From assembly GCA_033675265.1 (NCBI GenBank), contig JAUJYZ010000910.1, positions 1 through 64,000 on the forward strand: DNA of 64,000 nt, in the 5' to 3' direction. Position 1 is the first letter of the stretch. Every line of letters begins with the position of its first letter. A program made the translations under genes and the position numbers. Positions 34,091 to 45,423 of the stretch are shown piece by piece. The notes beneath the pieces are model-generated. The model was not told where the DNA came from. It made no database searches and saw only the letters and a list, made by a program, of their open reading frames with translations. The DNA is from Actinostola sp. cb2023. Lineage: Eukaryota; Cnidaria; Anthozoa; Actiniaria; Actinostolidae.

Positions 34091-34509
34091 AAGCCTCTTG
34101 AAAAAAACGAATCCGTCCCCCGCAGATCAAGGGTCACCTGTAAGTAATACATATCTTTTGTGTTTCTTTTCATATAATGATTGCAAAAAAAATATCAATA
34201 ATAATAATAGATACCACTGCCACAGACTCGAGTACCATCGGTGAGCAACTGGTAACTGTGATTGGTTGAGAAAATTATCGCAATAACGGTGTAAGTTATA
34301 TTTGTGATCATTTTATTGCAGACGCAGGACGAGATAGAAGAGGAGGAAGAAGTAGATGAACCGGAAGAGGAGGAAGAGGATGGTTAGTGATTTACTTTTG
34401 TGCTATAGTTGACTTTACCTCATCGAAAATCTTATGTTTGTAATCATTCTGTTTTGACAGAACTGAAGGAAATGGAGATCAGGCGTAAGTATCAATAATA
34501 ATAATCATC

Positions 34510-34544
<35 letters not shown>

Positions 34545-35138
34545 GATAAGATAAGCCGTAATATACAAATAATATTAAACTAACACCTAACTCTAACCCA
34601 TGTTGTTATTTAAAAACCAAACCGTAAGCGATTAGTTAATTTAACAGGAATACCGTTGAGTTGAAATAATCCATTCGACTATTAAGGTAAGCTATACATC
34701 ATTTTCATTCCAATTAGAATTTCGAATCCAAATTAATTACATTCCAAAATGTATTATTGACAAAACCTTGTTATATTTTTAGTCATGATGTACGCAGAAT
34801 CATTGGTTCAGGCAAAACTCGGTGCGTTAGAACAACGTGTTCTCCAACTAGAAGAAACGGCAAAGCCCGCAGCACCAGTTACACCGGTAGCTGTTGTAAA
34901 TGTAGTCAATGAGAGAAAAACAAAAACTGTTTTCTCTGCGTTAGCTACAATTGGAATCAGAAGGGCCATCAACAACGGCAACAATAATCCATCCGGAAAA
35001 TACCTACAAGAGTTCCTGGGCCTTGGTGTCCGTGAGGGCTACTGGGGAAGGGAGTTGCAGTTAGCAACTCTAAAGCAAAAATTCAGAAATGAAGAAAAGC
35101 GTGTGAAGAGGCAAAATAGCTCTAGTCGGGTCTGTTAG
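34091..35138 (+). CDS. Array unit 4: intact set of four 3' exons, unrecognised protein
   Basis: Exons 34091-34139, 34322-34382, 34461-34484 (a 24-nt microexon) and 34783-35138. Phases 2-0-1-1 join to SLLKKTNPSPADQGSP, TQDEIEEEEEVDEPEEEEED, ELKEMEIR, then LMMYAESLVQAKLGALEQRV. Features in order: Pro/Ser linker, strongly acidic tract, Leu heptads (coiled coil), Ala/Pro/Val-rich linker, then a basic C-terminal block (FSALATIGIRRAINNG, KYLQEFLGLGVREGYWGREL). Exon A needs an upstream exon not found in the unit, so each unit is a partial gene or an alternative 3' end. I do not recognise the family. Confidence 0.65.
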
Positions 35139-35897
35139 CGACATAAAATGTAGGGATCGTGCACTTTTGAGTAAAATCACCAAATTTGGCACAGATGTCC
35201 CTTGGGTCATACTGAACAAATTCAGAAGGCGTGCCAAAAGATCAGACAAACAGGGGGGTCACAGCACCCCACACAATTCCCGGTACTAAAACAGGGGTAA
35301 AATAAGGCTTACATCAAACAGTAATCCAGGACACTTATAATATATACATGTAGCTAGCTAGTTTAAAAATCAATTTAAATATAATTCAATACAGCACACA
35401 CTATTTTGAATGAAAATAAGTCTGCTCGGGTACGATTTAAAATATTCCCTTTGAGGGAGGGGAGAGGCAATTTTGTCAATGGGTTTGATAATGACCCCAA
35501 ATGATACATCCTTTTTTCAATCTTTTTTTCTCTATCTCCCGTTTCTAACTATAAACACTACTGAAAAGCATGCTCCGAATACATATTTCATTTTGGTGTT
35601 GGTTAAACTAGTTCATAAAAATCAGCTTCCCTATATAATTTTAACGAGTGAAATCTGTATGTACGCTTGCTAATAATTGAATAATCATGGCGTAACAAGA
35701 AATCAGAAGTAAAGAACAGCCTCTTTACTGTTGGCGCTATTGACAACATAGATCATAACCCCTCGTCAACCACTGCACAAGTTTCATTTCATGGATTGAA
35801 TTGGAATAAGTATTTCCAATGCACTCGTACCTATAAGTGTTGAATTTGTCGCCTTTTAGGAATAACTGAATGTTAAACATTATCTCTTGCTTTGCAG

Positions 35898-36958
35898 AAG
35901 CCTCTTGAAAAAAACGAATCCGTCCCCCGCAGATCAAGGGTCACCTGTAAGTAATACATATCTTTTGTGTTTCTTTTCATATAATGATGCAAAAAAAAAA
36001 AAAAAATATCAATAATAATAATAGATACCACTGCCACAGACTCGAGTACCATCGGTGAGCAACTGGTAACTGTGATTGGTTGAGAAAATTATCGCAATAA
36101 CGGTGTAAGTTATATTTGTGATCATTTTATTGCAGACGCAGGACGAGATAGAAGAGGAGGAAGAAGTAGATGAACCGGAAGAGGAGGAAGAGGATGGTTA
36201 GTGATTTACTTTTGTGCTATAGTTGACTTTACCTCATCGAAAATCTTATGTTTGTAATCATTCTGTTTTGACAGAACTGAAGGAAATGGAGATCAGGCGT
36301 CAGTATCAATAATAATAATATCAATAATAATCATAATAATAATAATAATAATAATAAATAATATAAGATAAGCCGTAATATACAAATAATATTAAACTAA
36401 CACCTAACTCTAACCCATGTTGTTATTTAAAAACCAAACCGTAAGCGATTAGTTAATTTAACAGGAATACCGTTGAGTTGAAATAATCCATTCGACTACT
36501 ATTAAGGTAAGCTATACATCATTTTCATTCCAATTAGAATTTCGAATCCAAATTAATTACATTCCAAAATGTATTATTGACAAAACCTTGTTATATTTTT
36601 AGTCATGATGTACGCAGAATCATTGGTTCAGGCAAAACTCGGTGCGTTAGAACAACGTGTTCTCCAACTAGAAGAAACGGCAAAGCCCGCAGCACCAGTT
36701 ACACCGGTAGCTGTTGTAAATGTAGTCAATGAGAGAAAAACAAAAACTGTTTTCTCTGCGTTAGCTACAATTGGAATCAGAAGGGCCATCAACAACGGCA
36801 ACAATAATCCATCCGGAAAATACCTACAAGAGTTCCTGGGCCTTGGTGTCCGTGAGGGCTACTGGGGAAGGGAGTTGCAGTTAGCAACTCTAAAGCAAAA
36901 ATTCAGAAATGAAGAAAAGCGTGTGAAGAGGCAAAATAGCTCTAGTCGGGTCTGTTAG
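35898..36958 (+). CDS. Array unit 5: intact set of four 3' exons
   Basis: Exons 35898-35946, 36136-36196, 36275-36298 and 36603-36958 encode the same product as unit 4. The microexon donor is GTCAGT instead of GTAAGT, a weaker but still GT donor. The final residues SSSRVC come from the dispersed repeat that also occurs inverted at 39590-39825. Confidence 0.65.
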
Positions 36959-37549
36959 CGACATAAAATGTAGGGATCGTGCACTTTTGAGTAAAATCAC
37001 CAAATTTGGCACAGATGTCCCTTGGGTCATACTGAACAAATTCAGAAGGGGTGCCAAAAGATCAGACAAACAGGGGGGTCACAGCACCCCACACAATTCC
37101 CGGTACTAAAACAGGGGTAAAATAAGGCTTACATCAAACAGTAATCCAGGACACTTATAATATATACATGTAGCTAGCTAGCTTTTTTAAAAATCAATTT
37201 AAATATAATTCAATACAGCACACACTATTTTGAATGAAAATAAGTCTGCTCAGGTACGATTTAAAATATTCCCTTTGAGGGAGGGGAGAGGCAATTTTGT
37301 CAATGGGTTTGATAATGACCCCAAATGATACATCCTTATTTCAATTTTTTTTCTCTATCTCCCGTTTCTAACTATAAACACTACTGAAAAGCATGCTCCG
37401 AATACATATTTCATTTTGGTGTTGGTTAAACTAGTTCATAAAAATCAGCTTCCCTATATAATTTTAACGAGTGAAATCTGTATGTACAAGAAATCACAAG
37501 CCAAAATTCAAATAACCCCTCGTCAACCACTGCACAAGGTTCATTTCAT

Positions 37550-38480
37550 GCAAAGAGTGCTGGGTAATCCACAAAACTTCAAACAAGTTTTCGAGCATTC
37601 CAATAGACCAAGCGCATGAGCAGAACAATGCTATCTTGAAAGGTTCAGGTGGAATCATCGGACTAACTGAGAACCCAGTCGCATCTATTCGGAGATGGTT
37701 GGTGGCTGGGCCAGACGGTAGGGTTTAGTGGATTAGTGGCGCGCTGTTTGGAACAGTCCAAATATGCCTCTGCCTCATCATACACGAGAATAGAGAACAC
37801 CTCGAGCAAGGACTGTCTACGCAGAGGAATTTCACGACCAATATGAAGAGTCTTGTTAGCACAATAGCCGAATCCATTTTTGTATGATTGTCCTGAGCTG
37901 GTTGTGCTTGGCACACGCAACTGCACCGACGAGTCGGTTGTGAAAACCGTGCGAACTGCAGAATTGGGATCTAGACAGTGCATTAAAGACGTCATCCAGG
38001 ACAAGACAGTGTCAGTTCGTGATAATTTTTCAAATAATTTTCTGCCTTTGTTCAAGCGACAGCAGCCAAAGCAAATCTCCAAAGCATCTCTCAAGCTATC
38101 GGCTGTAACAAGTTAACTTCCCTGTGTTTGCAGTTATCAAAAGATTTGTTGTAGTGCTTTATAACATGAACAGCAGCGCTACAAGCGTAAACACAGCCAG
38201 AAGAGAGTTGTGCATGCACCAAGAAAGCCAGAACGCTTGATAACATCCCACCTACAGAGGTACATGTATGCTAGCTTTGATACAACTAAGAACTCTAAAG
38301 ATTGTTCCTGACCCGGCTGGGTGATTTTGGTTGGAAAATAGTACCCTGTTAGATCGTGCCAAGAACATTCCTACTTCCACTGGTGGAAAAGAACTGGAAA
38401 GGCAACGTGTCATCTCGGACCTAAGAATTAATGGTACACGAAGGGTTTCATCGACAGTCAATTGAACAAATCGAGTAAAC
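37550..38480. other. Unassigned stretch upstream of Penelope fragment
   Basis: Both strands hold open frames (minus 38094-37663, 143 codons; plus 37880-38116) but neither has a recognisable motif. It may be decayed transposon sequence. Confidence 0.35.
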
Positions 38481-38489
38481 AAAGAACTG

Positions 38490-38975
38490 ATCCCCCAAAC
38501 GAAACCAAAGGGTTCGCTGTCGTACCCTACGTAAAGGGTGTATTGGAAAGGTGAAGAGAGTGTTAAAACGACATAATGACCGCTTTCAAACCCGTACGCA
38601 CTCTGGCACATTTCCAAAAAAAAACAAAGATCGTCCTACAGAAGCGCAACAAAAAGGCATTGTATACAAGGTCAAATGCAAGTCTTGTGATTTCACATAC
38701 ATCGGTGAATCAAAAAGATCTTGGAAATCAAGAGGAGCTGAACATAGACCTGGAACATCTGCAAGCAAAGAATCTACAATAAAAGATCACGCGGAAATAC
38801 TGGACATGGCATTCATCCCAACTATGTAGAACTTTTGGAACCGGAAGAAACGACTGTTTCTGGAATCTTGGCATTCCACTGTGGACAAAAACTATGTTAA
38901 TGAACGTACATGTATAGACTTCCCAAGGGTATACAAATCCTTTGTGAGAGATGCAAATTCTGCACAAAATCCTAC
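38490..38975 (+). pseudogene. Penelope-like element, GIY-YIG endonuclease end
   Basis: Frame pieces read RVLKRHNDRFQTRTHSGTF, KGIVYKVKCKSCDFTYIGES, KRSWKSRGAEHRPGTS, and after a frameshift near 38800 NYVELLE and RLFLESWHSTVDKNYVNERT. The G-I-V-Y...Y-I-G spacing with a following R is the GIY-YIG nuclease signature that ends Penelope-like retroelement proteins, and the C-x2-C next to it is usual there. Family role: cutting target DNA during retrotransposition. The reverse transcriptase part is missing and frames are broken, so this is a 5'-truncated relic. Confidence 0.8.
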
Positions 38976-39189
38976 CGATTGACTTGTTTCAGACCATTAA
39001 CTCTGACGAAGACTACAGGACGTAGTCGAAAATTTATTTCTTTTATTGTAAATAACCCTTTTTTAGATCAGTTTCAATTCCTTAAAAAAAAACCATGTCT
39101 ATTACTGATCGCCCCAATGGCATATAGTACTGGAAATGACCGATGGACGCTGGCGGCCCCTTTGGACTGAACTTCCAGAAGCATCAAAT

Positions 39190-39345
39190 GCTTGTCAGAA
39201 CTCTTAAAGTGTGGATGCAAGAAGGGATGTTCCAGTTCACGTTGCAAAGCCAACCTTCCAAGCACTGAGCTCTGCACCTCAGTCTGGAGGCTTCCACTGA
39301 AACTCGAGTTCATAAAGTTTAACAACAATCACTTCAGCACGTGAA
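39190..39345 (+). pseudogene. Possible CXC (TSO1-like) domain fragment
   Basis: Reads LSELLKCGCKKGCSSSRCKA then TELCTS. C-x-C-K-K-x-C-x4-C-K is the start of a CXC/TSO1-like cysteine motif, often found in invertebrate transposon proteins. The second half lacks several expected cysteines. Low-to-moderate confidence. Confidence 0.4.
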
Positions 39346-39589
39346 ATAGGTTATATTTATTGTTCTGTTTATATTTTATGTATACTATATTTATATATTC
39401 CCAGGTCTATTCAAAGCCCAACAAATGATTGTTTACCACATTGAATTGATTGGATCGGGGAGGTTGGCTAATCTAACCCCCAATCTAACCCCCCCCCCCT
39501 CCCCCAGGCTTTAGTTTTCATTCAAAATATTGTTTGTTGTATTGAATTATATTTATCTACAACAAATGTATGTTTAATTGACTTTTAAC

Positions 39590-39825
39590 TGAACTAGCCA
39601 CATATGATAAGTGTCCTGGATTACTATTTGATTTAAGCCATATATTACCCCTGTTATAGTACCATAATTGCGTGGGGTGTTGTGCCCAACCCTGTTTGTC
39701 AATTGTCTGATTTTTTGGCACCCCTTCTGCATTTGTTCAGTATGACCCAAGGTACAACTGTGCCAAGTTTGGTGATTTTACTCAAAAGTGCACGATCATT
39801 CCACTAACAGACCTGACTACTCCAA
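39590..39825 (-). repeat. Inverted, diverged copy of array 3' repeat
   Basis: Reverse complement of the segment that follows exon D in each array unit (e.g. 29690-29925): AAGTGTCCTGGATTACT, CCCCTGTT..AGTACC and CAAAAGTGCACGATC blocks in the same order with about 15-20 percent differences by eye. It shows the array's tail is a dispersed element rather than part of the ancestral gene. Confidence 0.75.
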
Positions 39826-39844
39826 GTGAGTTCATATTATTAGT

Positions 39845-40105
39845 TATTATATCATCAAGCTAATTGTATATATTAACCAAGCTCTCGGGCAGCTAGCACA
39901 TCGTCAGGGTATAAATGTGATCAATCGTTGTTACAACATTAATCTGGCTAAAAGTGCTCGTAAGCAAACTAAGCGTGCGAGGAGATAGAGAACACCTTTA
40001 GCCAGTTTAATGTTGTAACAACGATTGATCACATTTGTACCCTGACGATGCATGGGCTATTCTCCCGATAGCTTGGTCAATATATACAATTAGTATAATT
40101 ATAGA
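39845..40105. mobile_element. Foldback element
   Basis: AATTGTATATATTAACCAAG...GTATAAATGTGATCAATCG and the complements ending TTGGTCAATATATACAATTA form arms of about 100 bp with a 60-bp loop. No coding content. Confidence 0.7.
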
Positions 40106-40334
40106 CTTGAATATAGAGTATCGCGCGCTGTGATTGGTCGAGCGATCACTGATTATGAGACGATAATCACTGGTCGAGAGCGGAAGTAAAATCACCAACG
40201 CAGAATTCACTAATAAAAGGCGTTTTTTTATCCTCAACTTCGTTTTTTCTCTGATATTCAAGTCTACAATTATACTAAAACAATTACATCTTGATGATAT
40301 AATAATAATAATATAGTTTGTTTACCATTAATGT

Positions 40335-40665
40335 ACAGAAATACGGACAACAAAATCGTGCAACTTGTCGCGCATCATTGTTGCGTTACAAGTTGCAGAG
40401 CAATGTTTCTCGTATTTCCACCGTTCGCGCAACTTGTCGCTCAACACATTTTCGTGTTGCAGGTTGCAAAACCGTTGTTGCGCAAAGAAGAAGCTCTTTC
40501 TACTTCATGCAACAAAGTTTGCAACCTGCAACACGTAAAATTTAATTTGTTGCGCGACAAGTTGCTCCGGGCGAACGATGGTAATACGAGAAACATGGCT
40601 TTGCAACGCAACAATCTGAACAATGTTGCGCGAAAAGTTGCGCGATTTTGTTGCTCGTATTACCG
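40335..40665. mobile_element. Foldback MITE rich in TTGCGC/GCGCAA
   Basis: A 330-bp near-palindrome with GAGCAACAAAATCGCGCAAC-type ends and repeated GTTGCGCGACAAGTTGC blocks. Open frames in several phases are by-products of symmetry. Confidence 0.7.
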
Positions 40666-41084
40666 CACCTTTAGTTTACAATTACTATTAAGTGTCTGTC
40701 ATGAATGTACATGATCCCAATGTTTTAGTTTGTCCATATGGTGCAATGGTGTAGTAGTTTTCTGGAGTGGGCTTCGTAAAGTTGAGTTATACAATATTTA
40801 ATTGGCGGTATACTATTTTGGTGTCAAATGATTTTTCAAGTAGCGAATTATATAAAACAAGACTCTCTACAAGCGTTTACTCGGGCTTCTAATGGTGAAA
40901 TACAAATTAAAGTGCTGTTGAATGCTAAACATTGCTACATAAGCTTTTCATCCAAGAATAAGGATGTTAGGATATCTTCCCATTGTAGTCATGCAGGCTT
41001 TTGTGTTATTTTATTTATGAAACTAATTTTAAAATAAATAGTTTATGATGCCAACATATAAAATACTGCCATATTTTCCTGGGG

Positions 41085-41095
41085 TGTGTGTGTGT

Positions 41096-41127
<32 letters not shown>
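41085..41127. repeat. GT then poly-G microsatellite
   Basis: A TG run followed by more than 30 G residues. Slippage-prone, and likely unreliable in length. Confidence 0.9.
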
Positions 41128-41314
41128 GGGGGGTTGGTTGGTAGGGAGTACTCTCTTTGTCCAAGTGGTAGGGGTGATCGGCGGTCGGTTTTGAAAACGA
41201 CCCCAAAAGGTACGCATAAATTAAAAGAGCTCTTGAAGCCATGTTGATTTCAAGCCCTAAAAGGTACGACATATATGACCATATATGGCAGAAAAGTGAT
41301 TGTGCTGATATCGT

Positions 41315-42631
41315 TTAATCAGTGACTGGACAACATATTTCGTAGATACCAACAGCAATGGATCCTATTGTTAATATGAATGAAGTATAATTTTCCCTCA
41401 ACAGACATTCAAAAGCTCTATCTATTGGCATGCAGTAGGTATAACCCTCAATATTTATTGCTCTGTCACCATGTACATTACCATGCAGTGTACATGTAGC
41501 TTTCGCTGTATTCAAATTGATAGTCTGTATCATATACTGTGAGCAGTTGGTAATTCTGTCATCATCAAAAATGACTGTCCAGCTGATTGAGATAAGCTTG
41601 TTTACAACTCATTCCCAATATTCATTATTTGCACCAGGTCACTCTGGGAGGTTGTTGGTTGTCTTTTATTGTATATCAAAGAACACAAACTCATTGCAAC
41701 ACAATGTTGTCCAGCATTTCGACCAAATACTAAAATATTGCCTTGACTATAAGGTGCTCTTATTGTTTTGTTTGGATCAATAAGTAGAGTAGGACCAGGA
41801 TTCTTTTCTATATCTGTTCTCAATGCAGACTGACAGAAATTTCTTCTGTGATTAAGACTTTTATATGTAGTGGACTTTGAAGAACAGTTTTCATCTATAA
41901 AACCCATTGATTGTAGATTTGGCTCCTTCAAAACTCGTTGTAAAGCCTTTTTCTTTCTTCTTTTGGAGACAATATGAATAGAGCGGTAAGTGATCTTTCT
42001 AAAAGACTGTCTTTTTATAGTACTGGGAATAGGTATATAGCAGTCACGTCGAGCAATACGTATATTATTGACAATATGATGAAACTGTGACGATGCTGGC
42101 ACAGTTTTTTCAATACAAGAAACAAACATTGCACGTCGAGATCTAAACTCATTTATTTCATTAATTGACGAGTCATCATGAACATTTTCACTACAAAGGT
42201 TAGCCTGGATGCGAACATTTGAATTCGTCTCTACAATAGTAAGCTGTTGTTGACAATCTTGTAATATTGATTCAGTACTAGCTTTATGTAGTTCGTACGA
42301 TTCTATCATGGCCGCTTTGAAGTTCTCACCTTTCTTCAAGATATCTGTTTGCTTTTTGTCGTCAAACTTCAGTTCATCAGGCTTCGTGTTGTGTAATACA
42401 CTGTGCATAGCTATGCAGTTCTCAGATGAGTTCTTATTTGAGTTCATAATTTATGTTATTTTGTAGCTCATTTGTATTGATTTGTAGCTCTTTGAGTTCG
42501 TGGACCGACCCGTTTCGAAAACGCTTGTCTTCTTTTAGTGTGGGCCTACCACGAACAGCGTGTGCATTTGTAAGTGAGAAGAGCGTGTCTAACAGCAAGC
42601 GATATATCATCTCAGTTATCGACGATGTCAT
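41315..42631 (-). pseudogene. Transposon protein with 2A-like peptide and possible cysteine protease
   Basis: On the minus strand, 42631-42434 encodes a short N-terminal piece; a frameshift leads into the 281-codon frame 42447-41602. Residues about 212-219 (41814-41791) are DIEKNPGP, the D-x-E-x-N-P-G-P consensus of 2A peptides that cause ribosome skipping. It is followed by YSQGNILVFGRNAGQHCVAM, where the Cys could be a papain/OTU-type nucleophile. The frame stops at GNEL (41602), but homologous-looking residues continue in other frames to 41315 (TYCMPIDRAF, SIAVGIYE), so it is broken by stops and shifts. The histidine expected for such a protease would lie beyond the truncation. Confidence 0.6.
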
Positions 42632-42868
42632 GAGCTTTGTCCGAAAGAGGAATATCGAACTTTTTCAAACGACTCCGCCACAGTCACAGAAGTATTCCTT
42701 CGTCGAATGAGTCAAACGTGCACGTCTCGTATGAGCCTGCGATATGAGCCTGCGATATACGACCGAGCGCATGCGCTGTCATGACGATTTGTCCATTTTG
42801 TGACCGATGAAGAAAAAGAAAGCCCAATTTATAACTCGGGCTTCCTGTGGATAGGCCCGAGTAATTAT

Positions 42869-43335
42869 TTATTTTATCAGCTATTTCGCATCTTACAATT
42901 AATTAATAAGTGGCTCAATGTTATTTCTTTGCTTTCACATTAAAATTGTTCATTATTTTCATTAGTACGAATGAGTTTCAACTAGAAATATCGACTCTGC
43001 TCTTTAAATAATAGTGTACGTTCTAGTGAAATCTCAGCTCCGCCTCATTACATGTGCTAATGCCGCTAGGAAAAAGCTGTTTAAAAAATCTGTGTTGCAG
43101 AGTCCACTTCTGCAGTGCATGTACAGGTGGAATCTCTGTATCTCTGAAGATGATGACAAATGATTTAACTTTTGATGATATTGATCGCCGTGTGGCAGCT
43201 GTGTAAGCCATCATACTAGAGTTTGACAGGTTTACATACAATGCCTAACATAAAATATATGGTTAAGGCTCACACTGAAGCGATTGGAAGTGCACTGTAG
43301 TTTTGGTTTTTCCCACTGTTGAGTATAACCTATTA
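42869..43335 (+). pseudogene. Relic of the DUF3987 element 5' end
   Basis: Matches 61975-62443 along its length, from ATCAGCTATTTCGCATCTTA through GTGCACGTTCTAGTGAAATC-like sequence to the coding start (LTFDDIDRRVAAV against LTFEEIDRRVAAAQA). The relic has stops and small deletions, while the 62-kb copy is mostly open. This shows that the 62-kb sequence is a repeated mobile unit. Confidence 0.75.
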
Positions 43336-43437
43336 TTATTCAAACTTCATACACTGTACTAAATTCTGGCATCTGATTGACTAAACTTGATCACATGATT
43401 ATGTGTTATCTGTGTTATACTAGTGCTGTCTATACAG

Positions 43438-43642
43438 GTTTAACGCACGGTGCAACGGTCTCATGGCGGCTGTTGATCCTGACAAAGACAGGTTTAACCA
43501 ACTAGCTAAAGAAGAAATAGAAGAAATAATAGCAGGTGCTCAGCCTAAAACGATGTGTGACGTCACGTTGTTTGATAGCACCCTGGTTTCATTGAAATCA
43601 TGGCAAATGTTGATCGCTTTTTGTGCTAGAAAACGATATTGA
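43438..43642 (+). CDS. Possible KIAA1958-like first exon
   Basis: Behind a TATACAG acceptor, an ATG at 43463 opens MAAVDPDKDRFNQLAKEEIE then EIIAGAQ. R-F-x-x-L-x-x-E-E-I-x-x-I-I recalls the N-terminal helix of KIAA1958/ZMYM-type proteins related to Crypton tyrosine recombinases. After about residue 30 the frame loses resemblance and stops at 43642. It could be an exon fragment of a Crypton-like element. Weak. Confidence 0.3.
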
Positions 43643-43649
43643 CAAACAA

Positions 43650-45050
43650 TTTGAAGTAGATTAAAAGTACAGATATAACACCCAAAAAGTTAGAAGCTTT
43701 ACCTGTTTATGTTTTTGTCTTATGGTCTCCTTATGGTCGGACAAAAGTATGACTACTTTGGTTATTTTTGAGGCTCTTCAAGTGATGAAAGGTAAAAAAC
43801 GAACCTAATTATTATTCAAAACAAGCACTTTTTGCCGTCGGCCTCGGCTATCAGTCTGTTCTTGTTCGTTGAGTGAAGAAGCTCAGAGCTTAAAATGATG
43901 AATAAAACTTGCCTTAAAAAAAAAAGATAAATGCTTTATTCGTGTTTTCTTTGTAGAATGGTTGCAATTGGAATGGTTGTAGAGGAGATATCCAGGGGAA
44001 GCGTTGGAAGATCTATTTAAATATATTTGTGCTTTATTTACCTATAGTTTGAACATTTTACAACTGCAGTGTATTCAGTTTGAATATTAAATGGGTTAGA
44101 GACTTCTAGTTCGTGCTTTACCGGCAAATACACTCATTTGCTGGCTGTAGAATGAACTCGAAATTCTTCATACTGCACTCGGCTATCGCCTCATGCACTT
44201 TGGACTATGGTGCAATTGTAGACGACTATGCCAAGCGTAACCAGAGAAGGATGACATTTATTAATCCCATGCAGTGATTCTTACATCAATTCATTTCCAT
44301 GGGACTGATGAATGCAATAAGATGACCGACAAAAATATTTCCTTCTATCTTCCATTAGAAATGTCTTTGCTCTCCTTTTTTAATGCCAGAATGTACAAAT
44401 TTCACATGACTTCATTGCATTGAATTATGTTGCAAATGCCCCCCAAAACACTGGAAATCTCAGTTCCGAGAGCCTCAATTTCAACATTTTAGGGGGGTCA
44501 TGCCCCCTAACCCCCTAGGTCGGCCCCCACCTTTCACAATTTCCTGGATCCGCCCCTGAGTTGGCACGATTGAGGACAATTTTATCCCACATCTACAGAT
44601 GGAAGGTATCAGTCATTGTTTTATCATTTGGTTTTATGATTGTATATATATGTTGTGGTGCAAAGATAACTTTGGTGCAAACTTTCTTTAAACAATGTAC
44701 AATTTATTCAAGTACTCCCATTTATATACTTATGTAATTATAATATATTATTACAATAACAGTAACAATAGTAATAAAATATGATTTTAAAAAGATAATT
44801 ATAATAAAATAAAATAAATAATAATGGAATTAATATACCTTGATTAACAGCATATATAATAAAGTGGAATCTGTTCATAATGTTGCTATATGATTACAAT
44901 ATTATTTGTAATTGAATTTAATGTTTGATCATGGTCAGTAAAAAACTGACTGTTGACCGTTCGTTGATCATGAGAATGGAGGGTCTCAGTTTTGAATCGA
45001 AAAGCATGAATTGAAATGAATGCCCAGTAGACCCAAATTGTAAATTGTCA
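43650..45050. other. Non-coding stretch with MITE terminus
   Basis: No gene supported. CTGGATCCGCCCCTG at 44544-44558 matches the inverse terminus at 24287-24301 and closes a GGGGGCATGCCCCC-bearing repeat. This type of end is common in hAT-derived MITEs. The rest is AT-rich. Confidence 0.4.
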
Positions 45051-45108
45051 TGTACATTCGTCCATCAAAACTCAGTTATCACACTTAGCTAAATTCGTTA
45101 GAAGTCAT

Positions 45109-45402
45109 GTGCAATGTTTAACAGATAGAACAGCTTCAACCGTGCTCCGTTCAGTAATGAAAGCATACAGGAAAAGGTGTCATATTAGAAAACAAAAAGC
45201 CTTCCTTAAGCCTGACCGAGAGGTACTTCATGTTCATATAAAAAATACACTGTCTATAGGGGAAATGAACACTTGCACCAGTGCAATAAAAAACTGCACC
45301 GAATACATGAGTTACCATACATACCTATGTGAAGAACATATACAATTGCCACAGATAGGAGTCTTGAAGGAATTCCACCATTTGGAGGATGTCCTTCCAA
45401 GA
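45109..45402 (+). CDS. Possible exon, unrecognised
   Basis: An open frame of 104 codons reads TVLRSVMKAYRKRCHIRKQK and on to LEDVLPRG, with a GTAGGT donor at 45403. Length and Cys/His content are compatible with coding, but I recognise no family and see no partner exons. Confidence 0.3.
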
Positions 45403-45423
45403 GGTAGGTTATTTAAGCATTAA

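Larger units (their letters stand above)
28236..37549. repeat. Tandem array, five 1.81-kb units plus a partial sixth
   Basis: Unit starts, taken at TTGTCAATGGGTTTGATAAT: 28236, 30032, 31846, 33666, 35473, 37297 (periods 1796, 1814, 1820, 1807, 1824). Units differ by short indels, mostly in ATA/AAT microsatellites and homopolymers, and a few substitutions. The sixth unit is cut with an internal deletion after TATGTAC (37487) and fades out by 37549. Each unit carries four exons on the plus strand and a dispersed 3' repeat. The near-identity implies recent amplification or active homogenisation. Confidence 0.9.

Noticed and set aside
28236..37549. Regular direct repeats resembling a CRISPR or satellite array
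   Set aside because: The units are 1.8 kb, contain spliced exons, and show eukaryotic context. No short repeat/spacer structure exists.
37663..38617. Minus-strand ORFs of 121-143 codons near the Penelope fragment
   Set aside because: The 38252-38617 frame is antisense to the readable Penelope frame. The other has no motif.
40318..40714. Overlapping 75- to 127-codon ORFs on both strands
   Set aside because: They arise from a near-palindromic foldback rich in TTGCGC repeats.
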